From Apibacter muscae (lineage in GTDB: Bacteria; Bacteroidota; Bacteroidia; Flavobacteriales; Weeksellaceae): a stretch of DNA of 64,000 nucleotides. This document shows positions 26,570-35,776 of the stretch, in pieces. The DNA lies in NCBI RefSeq assembly GCF_007845635.1, contig NZ_SELG01000032.1, forward strand, positions 186,001-250,000, given 5' to 3'. Each line of letters starts with the position of its first letter. The stretch's first letter is position 1. Position numbers and translations under genes: made by a program. A model generated the notes under the pieces. That model saw nothing but the letters and a program-made list of their open reading frames with translations. It was not told the DNA's origin and did not search any database.

Positions 26570-29263
26570 ATGAAACATATCTACACTAGTTTTAGTTTAT
26601 TTTTTTGCTGTATAATTACGTTTGGACAAAATTTAAGTTCCATTCAGGGGTTTATACTAGATGAACAAGGTATTCCAATTGAAAATTCAACCGTATATAT
26701 CGATGGAAACCCTTCACATAAAACCAGTGATTCCAAAGGTTTTTTCTTTATTGAACAATTGGAAAAAGGCACGCATTCCATGTCTGTATTTCACCCTAAT
26801 TATTCTCTACACAATCAGGAAATTTCTTTAATATCTGACTCTTTGAAACAAATCTTTATTGTATTAAAAGCTAATAAGGATTCAATCGCTAACCATAATT
26901 CGGGAATTGAAGGTTATATTTTTGATGAGGATCATCAACCGGTGGTTAATGCAAATTTATATGTAGATGGCAATACTAATTCTATACAAACAGATCCTTC
27001 CGGTTACTTTAGCATTTATGGATTAAAGGAAGGAGCTCATAATTTATTTATTCAAAATAGTTCTTTATATTCGGAACATTTTGAAAATATTTTCTTAAGT
27101 CCTAACGAAATAAGAAACATCACTATCACTTTAAATTCCTTGGCTAAAACCGATAAAAATTTAGACGAGGTTGTAGTTTATGGAAAAAAGAAAGTACCTA
27201 ACGGACTTGATATGGTTACTCGTATCCCGATTGACCCTCAAGATATGATTCAGAATATATCAATTATTCCAGAAAAAATAATTAAAGAACAAGGAGCTCT
27301 ATCTTTGTCAGACGCTACACAAAACGTAGCTGGGGTTACTTTATTTGGTTCCTACGGTGGTGTTAGAGAAAGCATGTCTATACGTGGATACAGAGGTACT
27401 CCGGTTCTTAAAAATGGGGTGCAGGTAGATTCTGATTTCCGTACAGCTTCTATAGCCTCTGATATGCAAGGTGTAGAAAGCGTACAAGTGCTTAAAGGTT
27501 CAGCAGCCTTAACGCAAGGAATTGGAGACGGATTGGGTAGCCCTGGAGGAGTTATTAATGTAGTTACTAAAACCCCTAAGTTTAAGGACCAAGGCAATAT
27601 ATCTATAAGAACAGGAAGTTGGGGTATGTTTAGACCTACGCTTGATTTTCAAACTGTATTAGATAAGAAAAAGACTGCTGCAATAAGAATTAATTCCGCT
27701 TACGAAAGATCTGATAGTTATAAATCTTATATAAACAAAGAAAAATTTTATATCAATCCTTCTTTTGAATGGAGACCGGACGACAAGACTAGAATAGTTT
27801 TGGAGATGGATTATTTAGATTCTAATGTTACTCCTGATATTGGCACGATTAATCTTGCTCCTGATAATATTGAAGCGTTGTTTAAAATGCCACACAATAA
27901 ATTCCTAGGGTTCAAATCGGATAATATGCATAACAAAACTACCACTTATAGCACCCGATTGTACAGAGATTTAACCGATCAATTAATGCTAAGACTTGCC
28001 TATGCTGGATCTTCTTATCAAACTGAAAGCACGGCAGCAAGTTTAACTAAAAATAAGTTTTCTGAAAATGGTGTCATTGATTACAGTAAAAGATATAGAA
28101 CTTTAAATAAATCTGCCAGAGATGACAAAAATCAAGTAATCCAGCTAGATTTAATCGGGAAAGATGTAAAAACCGGATTTATGAAACATACGTTTCAAGC
28201 AGGGTTTGATTTTAAGAAAACAGATTTAAATACCACTAGTTATTCTCTATTAGATTCTAAAGGAAAATCTGTAAAATATATTGATGTAATTGATGTCTAT
28301 TCTCCTATCTCCAACGTTAAACCTGCGGGTTACACTTTTGGTGACGAAAAAGTAAGTTCATCCAATACCTCTTCGTATGGATTTACAGTGCAAGATGTTG
28401 TAAGTTTTAATTCTTATATTAAAGCGATGCTAGGCGTTCGTTATAGTTCAAAAATTAGCCAGAGTAATTCTACTATTGGGAAAACCCAAGGGAATGCTTG
28501 GGATCCTTTTTTTGGTGTAATGATTACTCCTATAGAAAATATAAATATTTTCGGATCTTATACCACTACCAGCGATTTAAGATCTGCAGCTAATAGAGAT
28601 ATTAATGGTAAAGAAATGGGAAGCGCTGTTTCTAAACAATGGGAAATGGGTTTTAAATCTTCTTGGTTCGAGAATCGTTTATTTTTCAATGCCACTTATT
28701 TTAATATTAGAAATTCTGATTTACAGTATGGAATTACCGATGGCGTAAGTAACGTAGTTCTATATTATATTCTTGCCGGAGATTTAAAGAGAAGCGGTAT
28801 TGAACTTGAATTAACTGGGAAAATACTACCTAATTTACAAGCTATTTTAGGTTATTCTTATCTAGATGCTAAGTATGAAGATAGCCCTTCTTATGTTGAT
28901 GGATCTAGACCTATGAATGCACCGCATACCACCTTCAACGGCTGGTTACGTTACGCCTTTGACAAAGGAGCATTGAAAGATCTATCGTTGGGTGCAGGAG
29001 TGTATTATGTTGGAAGTAGACCTGTGAATGAATGGTCTTTAGTTGCTGACGGTCATGGTACAACCCCTGGAGTGAAACCTTTTTTAATGCCTTCTTACCT
29101 GACTGTAAATGCACAAGCAGGTTATAAAATCAAACAATTTGATATACAAGTTTTCTTTAATAATATATTTAACGAGCTGGGGTATAATTCCTATTATCGA
29201 GGCGGATTTATAAACCAAATTGATCCTAGTAACTTTGGCATTCAAGTAGGATATAATTTCTAA
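26570..29263 (+). CDS. TonB-dependent outer-membrane receptor, siderophore type
   Basis: An 897-residue receptor importing a ligand across the outer membrane with TonB energy. A signal peptide (MKHIYTSFSLFFCCIITFG) precedes two tandem carboxypeptidase-D-regulatory-like domains (about 23-90 and 113-185), then the TonB-box region NLDEVVVYGKKK, the plug (about 225-330, SIRGYRGTPVLKNG and VLKGSAALTQGIG) and a 22-strand barrel ending NFGIQVGYNF. Plug motifs resemble ferric-siderophore receptors. The PepSY gene next door supports an iron role. Ligand unknown. Confidence 0.9.
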   Translation: MKHIYTSFSLFFCCIITFGQNLSSIQGFILDEQGIPIENSTVYIDGNPSHKTSDSKGFFFIEQLEKGTHSMSVFHPNYSLHNQEISLISDSLKQIFIVLKANKDSIANHNSGIEGYIFDEDHQPVVNANLYVDGNTNSIQTDPSGYFSIYGLKEGAHNLFIQNSSLYSEHFENIFLSPNEIRNITITLNSLAKTDKNLDEVVVYGKKKVPNGLDMVTRIPIDPQDMIQNISIIPEKIIKEQGALSLSDATQNVAGVTLFGSYGGVRESMSIRGYRGTPVLKNGVQVDSDFRTASIASDMQGVESVQVLKGSAALTQGIGDGLGSPGGVINVVTKTPKFKDQGNISIRTGSWGMFRPTLDFQTVLDKKKTAAIRINSAYERSDSYKSYINKEKFYINPSFEWRPDDKTRIVLEMDYLDSNVTPDIGTINLAPDNIEALFKMPHNKFLGFKSDNMHNKTTTYSTRLYRDLTDQLMLRLAYAGSSYQTESTAASLTKNKFSENGVIDYSKRYRTLNKSARDDKNQVIQLDLIGKDVKTGFMKHTFQAGFDFKKTDLNTTSYSLLDSKGKSVKYIDVIDVYSPISNVKPAGYTFGDEKVSSSNTSSYGFTVQDVVSFNSYIKAMLGVRYSSKISQSNSTIGKTQGNAWDPFFGVMITPIENINIFGSYTTTSDLRSAANRDINGKEMGSAVSKQWEMGFKSSWFENRLFFNATYFNIRNSDLQYGITDGVSNVVLYYILAGDLKRSGIELELTGKILPNLQAILGYSYLDAKYEDSPSYVDGSRPMNAPHTTFNGWLRYAFDKGALKDLSLGAGVYYVGSRPVNEWSLVADGHGTTPGVKPFLMPSYLTVNAQAGYKIKQFDIQVFFNNIFNELGYNSYYRGGFINQIDPSNFGIQVGYNF

Positions 29264-29281
29264 TTTTCCCATTTACTAAAT

Positions 29282-29316
29282 AAAGACTACCCTACTAGTT
29301 ATGGTAGTCTTTTTTA
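29282..29316 (+). terminator. Terminator after the TonB receptor gene
   Basis: AAAGACTACC (29282-29291) pairs with GGTAGTCTTT (29303-29312), followed by T. It leaves only about 25 bases before the PepSY gene, so that gene may be transcribed by read-through. Confidence 0.8.
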
Positions 29317-29340
29317 AATTACTTGCACATCTAACTTAAT

Positions 29341-30534
29341 ATGAAAGAAAAAAATAAATTCAGGAAATTCATTAATGACATACACCTTTGGCTGGGATTG
29401 ATTGCCGGAATCGTATTATTTATCGTATGTTTATCAGGAAGTATCTACGTCTTTAGAAGTGATATTGAATATTTTGTAAATCCAAATAAATACAATGCCT
29501 CCGACTTTAACAATAATTCACCGTATCTACCGATTGAAAAGTTAGTAGCTACACTTGAAAAAACTGAAAATGGAAAGGTTTCTTTTATAGAAATTCCTGA
29601 GAACCGCGAAAAAAATATATTGTTTGGATTGTCTAAAAAAACAACTCCTGTAAATAACAAGATCAAAAGTAAAGGCGATGAAAATATTCAACCTAAACGA
29701 CAAAGACCCACCACCTATTATGTAAATCCTTATTCGGGAAAGATTGCTGGCAAAGATGGTGATAAAGCTTCTGAGTTTTTTATGATCGTAATGAAGCTCC
29801 ATAGATTTTTATTATTGGATCCGAGCATAGGTCGCCCCATCATTGGAATATCAACCCTAATTTTTATTTTATTATCAATTTCAGGATTAATCTTATGGTT
29901 TCCAAAAAAGTTTAAATATTGGAAGCGATGGAATCATTGGAAACCTGGATTTAAAATTAAGTTTAAAGCTAGATGGAAAAGAATCAATCATGATTTACAC
30001 AATACCCTTGGGTTTTATTCATTATTTTTACTTTTATTAATGGCTATTACTGGGCTGTGCTGGTCTTTTGAATGGTACAAAAATGGATTGGGAAAGATAA
30101 TGGGCAGTGAAGTTTTTGCTGGAAGAAATGAAAAACCATTAACTTTAAAAAATACTTCAGATCAAACCATTTCTTTTGAAGAAGTTGAACGAATAGTAAA
30201 TCAACAATTGCCTTACAAGGGAGATGTTAGAATAAATATACCTAAAGATTCTGCACATGCATATAGTATTTCTAAAAGCAAATCAGGCATTTTCGCAATA
30301 GCAGCTCCGGATAAGATGAATTTAAACCCATACAATGGAGAAATTATTTCTTTAGACTTATTTAAAGATAAGCCTTTAAATGTTCAAATAGTTTCATTAA
30401 TCAAACCTCTACATATTGGTGATATAATGGGAACTTTCTCAAAAGTGTTATATTTTATTTGCTGCCTGATTGGAACTTCTTTACCTGTAACCGGTATAAT
30501 TATTTGGTTTAATAAGATGAAAAAGAAAAAATAA
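29341..30534 (+). CDS. PepSY-domain inner-membrane protein, iron-uptake associated
   Basis: A 397-residue protein of the PepSY_TM (PiuB / FoxB-like) type. The first helix sits in WLGLIAGIVLFIVCLSGSIYVF, with further helices at about 167-188, 222-244 and 362-388, and PepSY-like periplasmic loops between them. His residues in helices (for example NDIHLWLG, NHDLHNTLG and LHIGDIMG) could bind heme, as in siderophore reductases of this family. Directly follows a TonB receptor, so a role in ferric-siderophore reduction is likely but inferred. Confidence 0.82.
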   Translation: MKEKNKFRKFINDIHLWLGLIAGIVLFIVCLSGSIYVFRSDIEYFVNPNKYNASDFNNNSPYLPIEKLVATLEKTENGKVSFIEIPENREKNILFGLSKKTTPVNNKIKSKGDENIQPKRQRPTTYYVNPYSGKIAGKDGDKASEFFMIVMKLHRFLLLDPSIGRPIIGISTLIFILLSISGLILWFPKKFKYWKRWNHWKPGFKIKFKARWKRINHDLHNTLGFYSLFLLLLMAITGLCWSFEWYKNGLGKIMGSEVFAGRNEKPLTLKNTSDQTISFEEVERIVNQQLPYKGDVRINIPKDSAHAYSISKSKSGIFAIAAPDKMNLNPYNGEIISLDLFKDKPLNVQIVSLIKPLHIGDIMGTFSKVLYFICCLIGTSLPVTGIIIWFNKMKKKK

Positions 30535-30541
30535 TTTTCAC

Positions 30542-30575
30542 AAAAAAACAGATTCTTATCTTAAGAATCTGCTAT
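30542..30575 (-). terminator. Terminator of the fmt operon (minus strand)
   Basis: CAGATTCTTA (30549-30558) pairs with TAAGAATCTG (30562-30571). The A run at 30542-30548 gives seven T on the minus strand; on the plus strand the tail is only weakly T-rich, but it may also stop the PepSY transcript. Confidence 0.75.
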
Positions 30576-30599
30576 TCTATTTATTTAATATAAATGGTA

Positions 30600-31349
30600 T
30601 TATAAACTAAAATCTTTGTCGGAAAATACAGGATTAATCGTATAGCTATCTACTGTTTGCGTAGCTATCTGTCCAGGTACTATGGTTTTAATTTTTGTAG
30701 CTAATTTTATTCCTTGAAAATCTTTATAGTCTGAATATTCTTTTACCATATTCTCTCCTGTCTTTAAAATTTCTTCTTTAACTTTCAACCCTGTTTTTGC
30801 ATCAAAATAAACAATGGTCTCGGCATCTTTATCTTTAAATTTAATTTTATGCACTTCATTTCCATTAAGAATACTTTTACCTAAATATTCTGAATTTTCA
30901 TCAGCAAAATACAGTTCAGTAAAAATACCTTTTTTTTCTCTCATTTCTTTTTCTTTATCCTGTGTAAGAGCAGATAAATTGGAAATAGGCTTTAAACCGT
31001 CAAAACCCTGAACTACTTTTTGCCCCATAAAATCTACGATAGAAATGTATTTATTAGGTACTTGGTATTTAGTAACAATGTTTGCTTTAACATCCGTTGT
31101 ACTAAATGTAATTTCTCCTTTAGATTCAAGGGTTTTTATACTTTCTAATTTTTCTTTACTTCCTGCTACCGCTTTATAATAATTATTCAAAATGGATTGA
31201 AGACTTGGTTCCTCTCCTTGTAAAAAATCATTTACAGCAATTACATCTTTAAGCTTAAAGCTTGATGCATTTAATAAATGAAATGAAATGAACAGAATTA
31301 TTATAAATATCTCTCTTCTCTTACCTATAAATTTATTACTTGGTTGCAT
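30600..31349 (-). CDS. LolA-like periplasmic protein
   Basis: A 249-residue exported protein with an N-terminal hydrophobic signal (about 13-28). The body, with ILNNYYKAVAGSKEKLESIKTL, YFDAKTGLKVKEE and YSDYKDFQGIKLATKIK, resembles the LolA / outer-membrane-lipoprotein-sorting fold found alone or at the end of insulinase-family peptidases in Bacteroidota. Its start overlaps the end of the HAD gene by 14 bases. Function not established. Confidence 0.65.
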   Translation of the reverse strand: MQPSNKFIGKRREIFIIILFISFHLLNASSFKLKDVIAVNDFLQGEEPSLQSILNNYYKAVAGSKEKLESIKTLESKGEITFSTTDVKANIVTKYQVPNKYISIVDFMGQKVVQGFDGLKPISNLSALTQDKEKEMREKKGIFTELYFADENSEYLGKSILNGNEVHKIKFKDKDAETIVYFDAKTGLKVKEEILKTGENMVKEYSDYKDFQGIKLATKIKTIVPGQIATQTVDSYTINPVFSDKDFSL

Positions 31350-32160
31350 CTTTTCTTTGTTTAATCATTTCTTTTAGCACGCATAACACTCCATCTTCAT
31401 CGTTAGTTTTAGTAACATAATTGGCATTTTCTTTTAAATAGGGATGTGAATTTTCCATAGCAAAACTAAACTTAGATTCTTGAATCATTTCTAAATCGTT
31501 CAAGTAATCACCAAAAGCCATAGTTTCCTCTTTATGAATTCCTAAAAGTCTTTGCACTATTTGAAGAGCTTTACCTTTATTTGAATCTTTTATTGATATG
31601 TCCAACCAATTCTTACCTGATACTTTTACCAAATAATCCTCTTTTAAATGTTCCACCAAAGGATATACATTTTCTTCTGACCCTTTAGTATTAAACACAG
31701 CAATTTTAACAATTTGATCGTCATTAATTGGTTCTCTAAAATTTGAAACAAATTTTCTTTTTGGATAATAAGGCGCTACAAATTTTTCAAACTCTTTTTT
31801 TTCTTCTACCATATAAGCACTTTTAACTCCACACAACAAAATTTCTGTACCTGGAAGATTTTCTAACGCATCTACCACCTTATATATTAATTCTTGAGAT
31901 AGCTCTCCTACAAAAATTTTTTTATCTCTAAAAATTACATTCCCTCCATTCTCTGAAATAAAATAGATTTCATTCTTTATTGGGTTGAAGATTGAAGCTA
32001 AACTATCATATTGTCTACCACTTGCAACAACAAATTGAATTTGTAATTCTTTTAATTGTTTGTACAGATCAAAAAATTCAGGATTCAGTGTATAATCAGT
32101 ATGGAGCAATGTCCCATCCATATCTGTAACCACTAATTTAACATTACTATAATCTATCAT
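31336..32160 (-). CDS. HAD-superfamily Cof-type phosphatase
   Basis: A 274-residue HAD hydrolase of the Cof / YidA subgroup, probably dephosphorylating sugar phosphates, FMN or PLP. Motif I is VVTDMDGTL (nucleophile Asp13, acid/base Asp15), followed by VASGR (motif II), a C2-type cap, the lysine in DSNKGKAL (motif III) and FGDYLNDLEM (motif IV). It shares one base with the fmt stop codon (TAATG). Confidence 0.9.
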   Translation of the reverse strand: MIDYSNVKLVVTDMDGTLLHTDYTLNPEFFDLYKQLKELQIQFVVASGRQYDSLASIFNPIKNEIYFISENGGNVIFRDKKIFVGELSQELIYKVVDALENLPGTEILLCGVKSAYMVEEKKEFEKFVAPYYPKRKFVSNFREPINDDQIVKIAVFNTKGSEENVYPLVEHLKEDYLVKVSGKNWLDISIKDSNKGKALQIVQRLLGIHKEETMAFGDYLNDLEMIQESKFSFAMENSHPYLKENANYVTKTNDEDGVLCVLKEMIKQRKDATK

Positions 32161-33125
32161 TATTGTACTTTTATATTATTTTTATCTATAAGCCCGTTAA
32201 TAAAATCTGAAATATTCATTCTTTTTTTACCTTCCAATTGAATTTCTTTTGGAAAATAAAAGCCTTCTTTTATAGCTATTTTTAAAATATCTTTTCCTTC
32301 TATTATTATTTTCCCTATTGGATAATTATGAGTTTCTCTGCTATAATAGCCACTAAATATTTTAAAAATTTTAAATTTTTCGTCGTCGATAACTAAATGA
32401 GTGTAGGCTACCGGATAAGGACTTAAACCTCTTATTAAATTATGAATATTTTCTATACTATCTTCCCAGTTTATTATACAATCTTTTTTAAAAATTCTAG
32501 GTGCATATTTATATTCAATATCTTTCTTTAATTCTTGTTTTTCGGATTTTAATGTTCCGTCTTCCAACCCTTGCAAAGTTTTAACTACTAAATGAGAGCC
32601 AAGTTCTTGTAAGCGATCATGTAATTCTCCAGCATTTTCATTTTCGTTGATTGCTATTCGCTCTTGAAGTAAAATTTCTCCGGTATCTATCTTTTCATCT
32701 ATAAAGAAAGTTGTTACTCCTGTTTCATTATCTCCATTGATAATTGAAAAGTTTATTGGTGATGCACCCCTATATTGTGGGAGAAGCGAGGCATGCAAAT
32801 TAAATGTACCTAAACTGGGTAATGACCAAACTTCTTTCGGTAGCATACGAAAGGCAACCACTACCATTACCTCTGGTTTTAGTTTTGTTAATTCCTCTAT
32901 AAAATTATTGTCCTTTAGTTTTTCAGGTTGCAATAAATTCAAATTATTCTTTAAAGCATATTTTTTAACTGCTGATTCAGATATTCTTTGTCCCCTCCCT
33001 GCTGGCTTGTCTGGAACTGTTACAACCGCTACTACTTCATAACCAGCTTGTATAATTTTATCTAATGGTGCTACTGCAAATTCGGGAGTTCCCATAAATA
33101 CAACACGTAAGTTTCTTTCTTTCAT
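32160..33125 (-). CDS. fmt: Methionyl-tRNA formyltransferase
   Basis: Formylates initiator Met-tRNA using 10-formyl-THF. At 321 residues it has the family layout: N-terminal catalytic domain with VVFMGTPEFAV, the LHASLLPQYRGASPIN active-site block (Asn/His) and DTGEILL with the catalytic Asp, then a C-terminal OB-like domain. First gene of a three-gene minus-strand operon with the HAD phosphatase and LolA-like gene; divergent from rplU. Confidence 0.96.
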   Translation of the reverse strand: MKERNLRVVFMGTPEFAVAPLDKIIQAGYEVVAVVTVPDKPAGRGQRISESAVKKYALKNNLNLLQPEKLKDNNFIEELTKLKPEVMVVVAFRMLPKEVWSLPSLGTFNLHASLLPQYRGASPINFSIINGDNETGVTTFFIDEKIDTGEILLQERIAINENENAGELHDRLQELGSHLVVKTLQGLEDGTLKSEKQELKKDIEYKYAPRIFKKDCIINWEDSIENIHNLIRGLSPYPVAYTHLVIDDEKFKIFKIFSGYYSRETHNYPIGKIIIEGKDILKIAIKEGFYFPKEIQLEGKKRMNISDFINGLIDKNNIKVQ

Positions 33126-33296
33126 TTATTAAATTTTTAAACTTAGCTCTTTTTGTTATTCTTACAAATATAAATAACTGTTTGCAGAAATGCATTCTTT
33201 ATAATTTTATTTGTATACTAATATTTAGCTAATTACTTATATTTATAGAATTATTTTATTATATTTGCTGTCCAAAAAACAAAAAACGGATATTTT

Positions 33297-33683
33297 ATGT
33301 ATGCAATTGTAGAGATAGCAGGGCTTCAATATAAAGTTGAGCAAGATCGAAAATTGTTCGTGAATCGTTTAAAAGCTAATGCCGGGGATGAGGTTACTTT
33401 TGATAAAGTATTACTTACTGACATTGACGGTTCCGTAACAGTAGGCGCCCCAGCTATAGAAGGAGTGACTGTTGTCGCAAAAGTTTTAGACCAAGTAAAA
33501 GGAGACAAAGTAATTGTCTTTAAAAAGAAAAGAAGAAAAGGTTATAAAGTTAAAAACGGACATAGACAGCAATTTACTCAAATACAAATTGTTTCTATAG
33601 GTGGTGTTGCAGCTCCTAAAAAAGCAGCAAAGAAAGCAGCTCCTAAAACTGAAGCAAAGGAAGAAGTAAAATCAGAAGATTAA
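33297..33683 (+). CDS. rplU: 50S ribosomal protein L21
   Basis: Large-subunit ribosomal protein, 128 residues. The conserved opening [16 protein letters not shown] and the [24 protein letters not shown]-binding block are present; a Lys/Ala/Glu-rich tail of about 25 residues extends past the usual core, as in many Bacteroidota. Upstream is a -7-like TATATTTG (33260-33267) without a clear -33 box. It forms an operon with rpmA. Confidence 0.97.
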   Translation: MYAIVEIAGLQYKVEQDRKLFVNRLKANAGDEVTFDKVLLTDIDGSVTVGAPAIEGVTVVAKVLDQVKGDKVIVFKKKRRKGYKVKNGHRQQFTQIQIVSIGGVAAPKKAAKKAAPKTEAKEEVKSED

Positions 33684-33708
33684 TTTTAACTAAAAAGAAA
33701 ATTATAGC

Positions 33709-33969
33709 ATGGCACACAAGAAAGGAGTTGGTAGCTCCAAAAATGGTAGAGAATCTCACTCTAAAAGATTAGGCGTGAAAATTTTCGGAGGTCAAGAAGC
33801 CAAAGCAGGAAACATTTTAGTAAGACAAAGAGGTACTACTCATCATCCTGGAGATAATGTAGGAATCGGTAAAGATCATACTTTATTTGCTCTTATTGAT
33901 GGTGTTGTTGTTTTTAGAAAAAAACAAAATGATAGATCTTACGTTTCTATAAAACCCAATGAGGCTTAA
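33709..33969 (+). CDS. rpmA: 50S ribosomal protein L27
   Basis: An 86-residue ribosomal protein whose N-terminal tail reaches the peptidyl-transferase centre. It begins [16 protein letters not shown], so it lacks the extra N-terminal cleavage peptide found in Firmicutes, and has the [11 protein letters not shown] loop. Starts 25 bases after rplU and is followed by a bidirectional terminator. Confidence 0.97.
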   Translation: MAHKKGVGSSKNGRESHSKRLGVKIFGGQEAKAGNILVRQRGTTHHPGDNVGIGKDHTLFALIDGVVVFRKKQNDRSYVSIKPNEA

Positions 33970-33985
33970 GTAAAATTTTTTATAA

Positions 33986-34019
33986 TAAAAAAAACCGATA
34001 AAATTTATCGGTTTTTTTT
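33986..34019. terminator. Bidirectional terminator between rpmA and the acyltransferase
   Basis: AAAACCGATAAA (33991-34002) pairs with TTTATCGGTTTT (34004-34015), with A run to the left and T run to the right. It overlaps the last codons of the convergent gene. Confidence 0.85.
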
Positions 34020-34970
34020 ATTATAATTACTATTAAAAAAATCTAATGGATGCATTATAAATTGTATTATTCTAAAATTACTAATATAGATACATAAAGT
34101 TATAATAATTATTGTACTAATTATATTTATAAGTAAATTAGGTTGAATTGAAAATCTTGGGAAGATTATACTGTAAATAATTACTTCAAAAATAAAATGC
34201 ATTAAATATATCTCCAAAGTTTTAGTTCCAAACTTACCTATATTTTGAGGTGTAAGATTTATAACCGCTATTGAAGTAATAATGGCTAATAAATAAGCTT
34301 GAAGTCTATAAAATAATCCTACTAAATTGGATTGAAAATATACTAGATAACTTCCTTCTCCAAATAAAGAGAGTCTATAGCGTATATCCATATTTTTATA
34401 AATAAATACAAATAAAATTATTAAATATAGAATAGAATAAAATTTATTAATCTTTCTTATTCTAACCATAGTAATTTTAGAACTAAGAACACCTAACAAA
34501 AAATAGGGAAAAAAGGTTATTAATCTAAAAAATTCAATATTAAAGGGTAGAAATCCTAGTATTATTGGCACTAAAAAAGATATAAATAATAAATTTATAA
34601 TTGAAATCCTACCTTTAACGATTACATAAATAAATCTCCATAAGAACAATCCTAATATATACCAACCTTTAGGTCTAATAAAGACTTGCAACCAGTTTTC
34701 AAATCCTAAGAACATCGATGGTATTGAGTATATGAATTGAAATATAGTAAATGTAATAGATAATCCTATAAAAAATTTCTTATATTTTTTCCAAGTAATA
34801 TTTTTTGAAAAATATCCTGAAATAAATATAAACAAAGGCATATGGAATGTATACAAAAAACCAAATAAAATATGATCAGATTTAGTAGTACTAGTATCTA
34901 TAGTGTGCCCAAAAACTACTAAGCATATGAGTAAAAATTTTAAAGAATCAAATAATTTATCTCTTGCCAC
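34005..34970 (-). CDS. Acyltransferase-3 family membrane protein
   Basis: A 321-residue polytopic membrane protein with about 10 helices. The N-terminal RDKLFDSLKFLLICLVVFGHTID segment has the conserved His of the acyltransferase 3 (OafA / NolL-like) family, followed by FHMPLFIFISGYF. Members O-acetylate surface sugars using a cytoplasmic donor; the acceptor here is unknown. Last gene of a four-gene minus-strand operon, 3 bases after tatD. Confidence 0.85.
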   Translation of the reverse strand: MARDKLFDSLKFLLICLVVFGHTIDTSTTKSDHILFGFLYTFHMPLFIFISGYFSKNITWKKYKKFFIGLSITFTIFQFIYSIPSMFLGFENWLQVFIRPKGWYILGLFLWRFIYVIVKGRISIINLLFISFLVPIILGFLPFNIEFFRLITFFPYFLLGVLSSKITMVRIRKINKFYSILYLIILFVFIYKNMDIRYRLSLFGEGSYLVYFQSNLVGLFYRLQAYLLAIITSIAVINLTPQNIGKFGTKTLEIYLMHFIFEVIIYSIIFPRFSIQPNLLINIISTIIIITLCIYISNFRIIQFIMHPLDFFNSNYNKKNR

Positions 34971-34973
34971 TCT

Positions 34974-35744
34974 TTATAATTTAAAAATTTTTAATGCATT
35001 TTCAGTAGTTTTCTTGCCTATTTCATCAATATTAATTTGATAGATATCTGAAAGTTTATCTGCTACATATTTAATATAAGAAGATTCATTCCTTTTTCCT
35101 CTAAATGGTACAGGTGCTAAGTAAGGTGAATCTGTTTCTAAAACAATAGATTCTAAGGGAATTTTATTTAAAAACTGATCTATTTTTCCATTCTTAAAGG
35201 TTACTACACCACCTATACCTAAAGAAAACCCTAAATCTATAAATTCTTTTGCTTGTTCTAAAGTTCCACTGAAGCAATGAACAATCCCATATAAATCGGA
35301 AGACTTTTCTTGCCTTAGAATTTCTAACACTTCTTCAAAGGCTTCCCTAACGTGAATAACAATAGGCAACTGGTATTTCTTTGCTAATTCAATTTGTTCT
35401 TTAAAAGCTATTTTTTGTATTTCCAAGGTAGAAGTATCCCAATACAAGTCAATTCCAATTTCTCCAATAGCTGCAAATTTTTCTTTTTCTAATTGATCTT
35501 TAACAAAAATTAGCTCTTGTTTATAATTTTCAGGTTTTACATCGCAGGGATGAATTCCTATCATTAAAAAAATTTTATCTGGATGATTTTCTTGTAAATT
35601 CTTCATTTTAGAGTAATAAGCTGAGCTTATTGAAGGTAAATAAAATCTTCCTACTCCTTCTTCAACAGCTCTTTTTATAGCCTCTTCCCTATCTTCATCA
35701 AATTTTTCTGAATATAGGTGTGTATGTGTATCTATAAATTCCAT
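34974..35744 (-). CDS. TatD family metal-dependent hydrolase
   Basis: A 256-residue TIM-barrel hydrolase of the TatD / YcfH family, which acts as a 3'-5' DNase or D-aminoacyl-tRNA deacylase in other bacteria. Metal ligands are visible in FIDTHTHLY (His7, His9), IGEIGID, PIVIHVREAF, HCFSG and ETDSPYLAP. Operon with the GSCFA and prenyltransferase genes. Confidence 0.92.
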   Translation of the reverse strand: MEFIDTHTHLYSEKFDEDREEAIKRAVEEGVGRFYLPSISSAYYSKMKNLQENHPDKIFLMIGIHPCDVKPENYKQELIFVKDQLEKEKFAAIGEIGIDLYWDTSTLEIQKIAFKEQIELAKKYQLPIVIHVREAFEEVLEILRQEKSSDLYGIVHCFSGTLEQAKEFIDLGFSLGIGGVVTFKNGKIDQFLNKIPLESIVLETDSPYLAPVPFRGKRNESSYIKYVADKLSDIYQINIDEIGKKTTENALKIFKL

Positions 35745-35776
35745 ATTTACTTTATTATTAAAGACTTAAAATAGAA

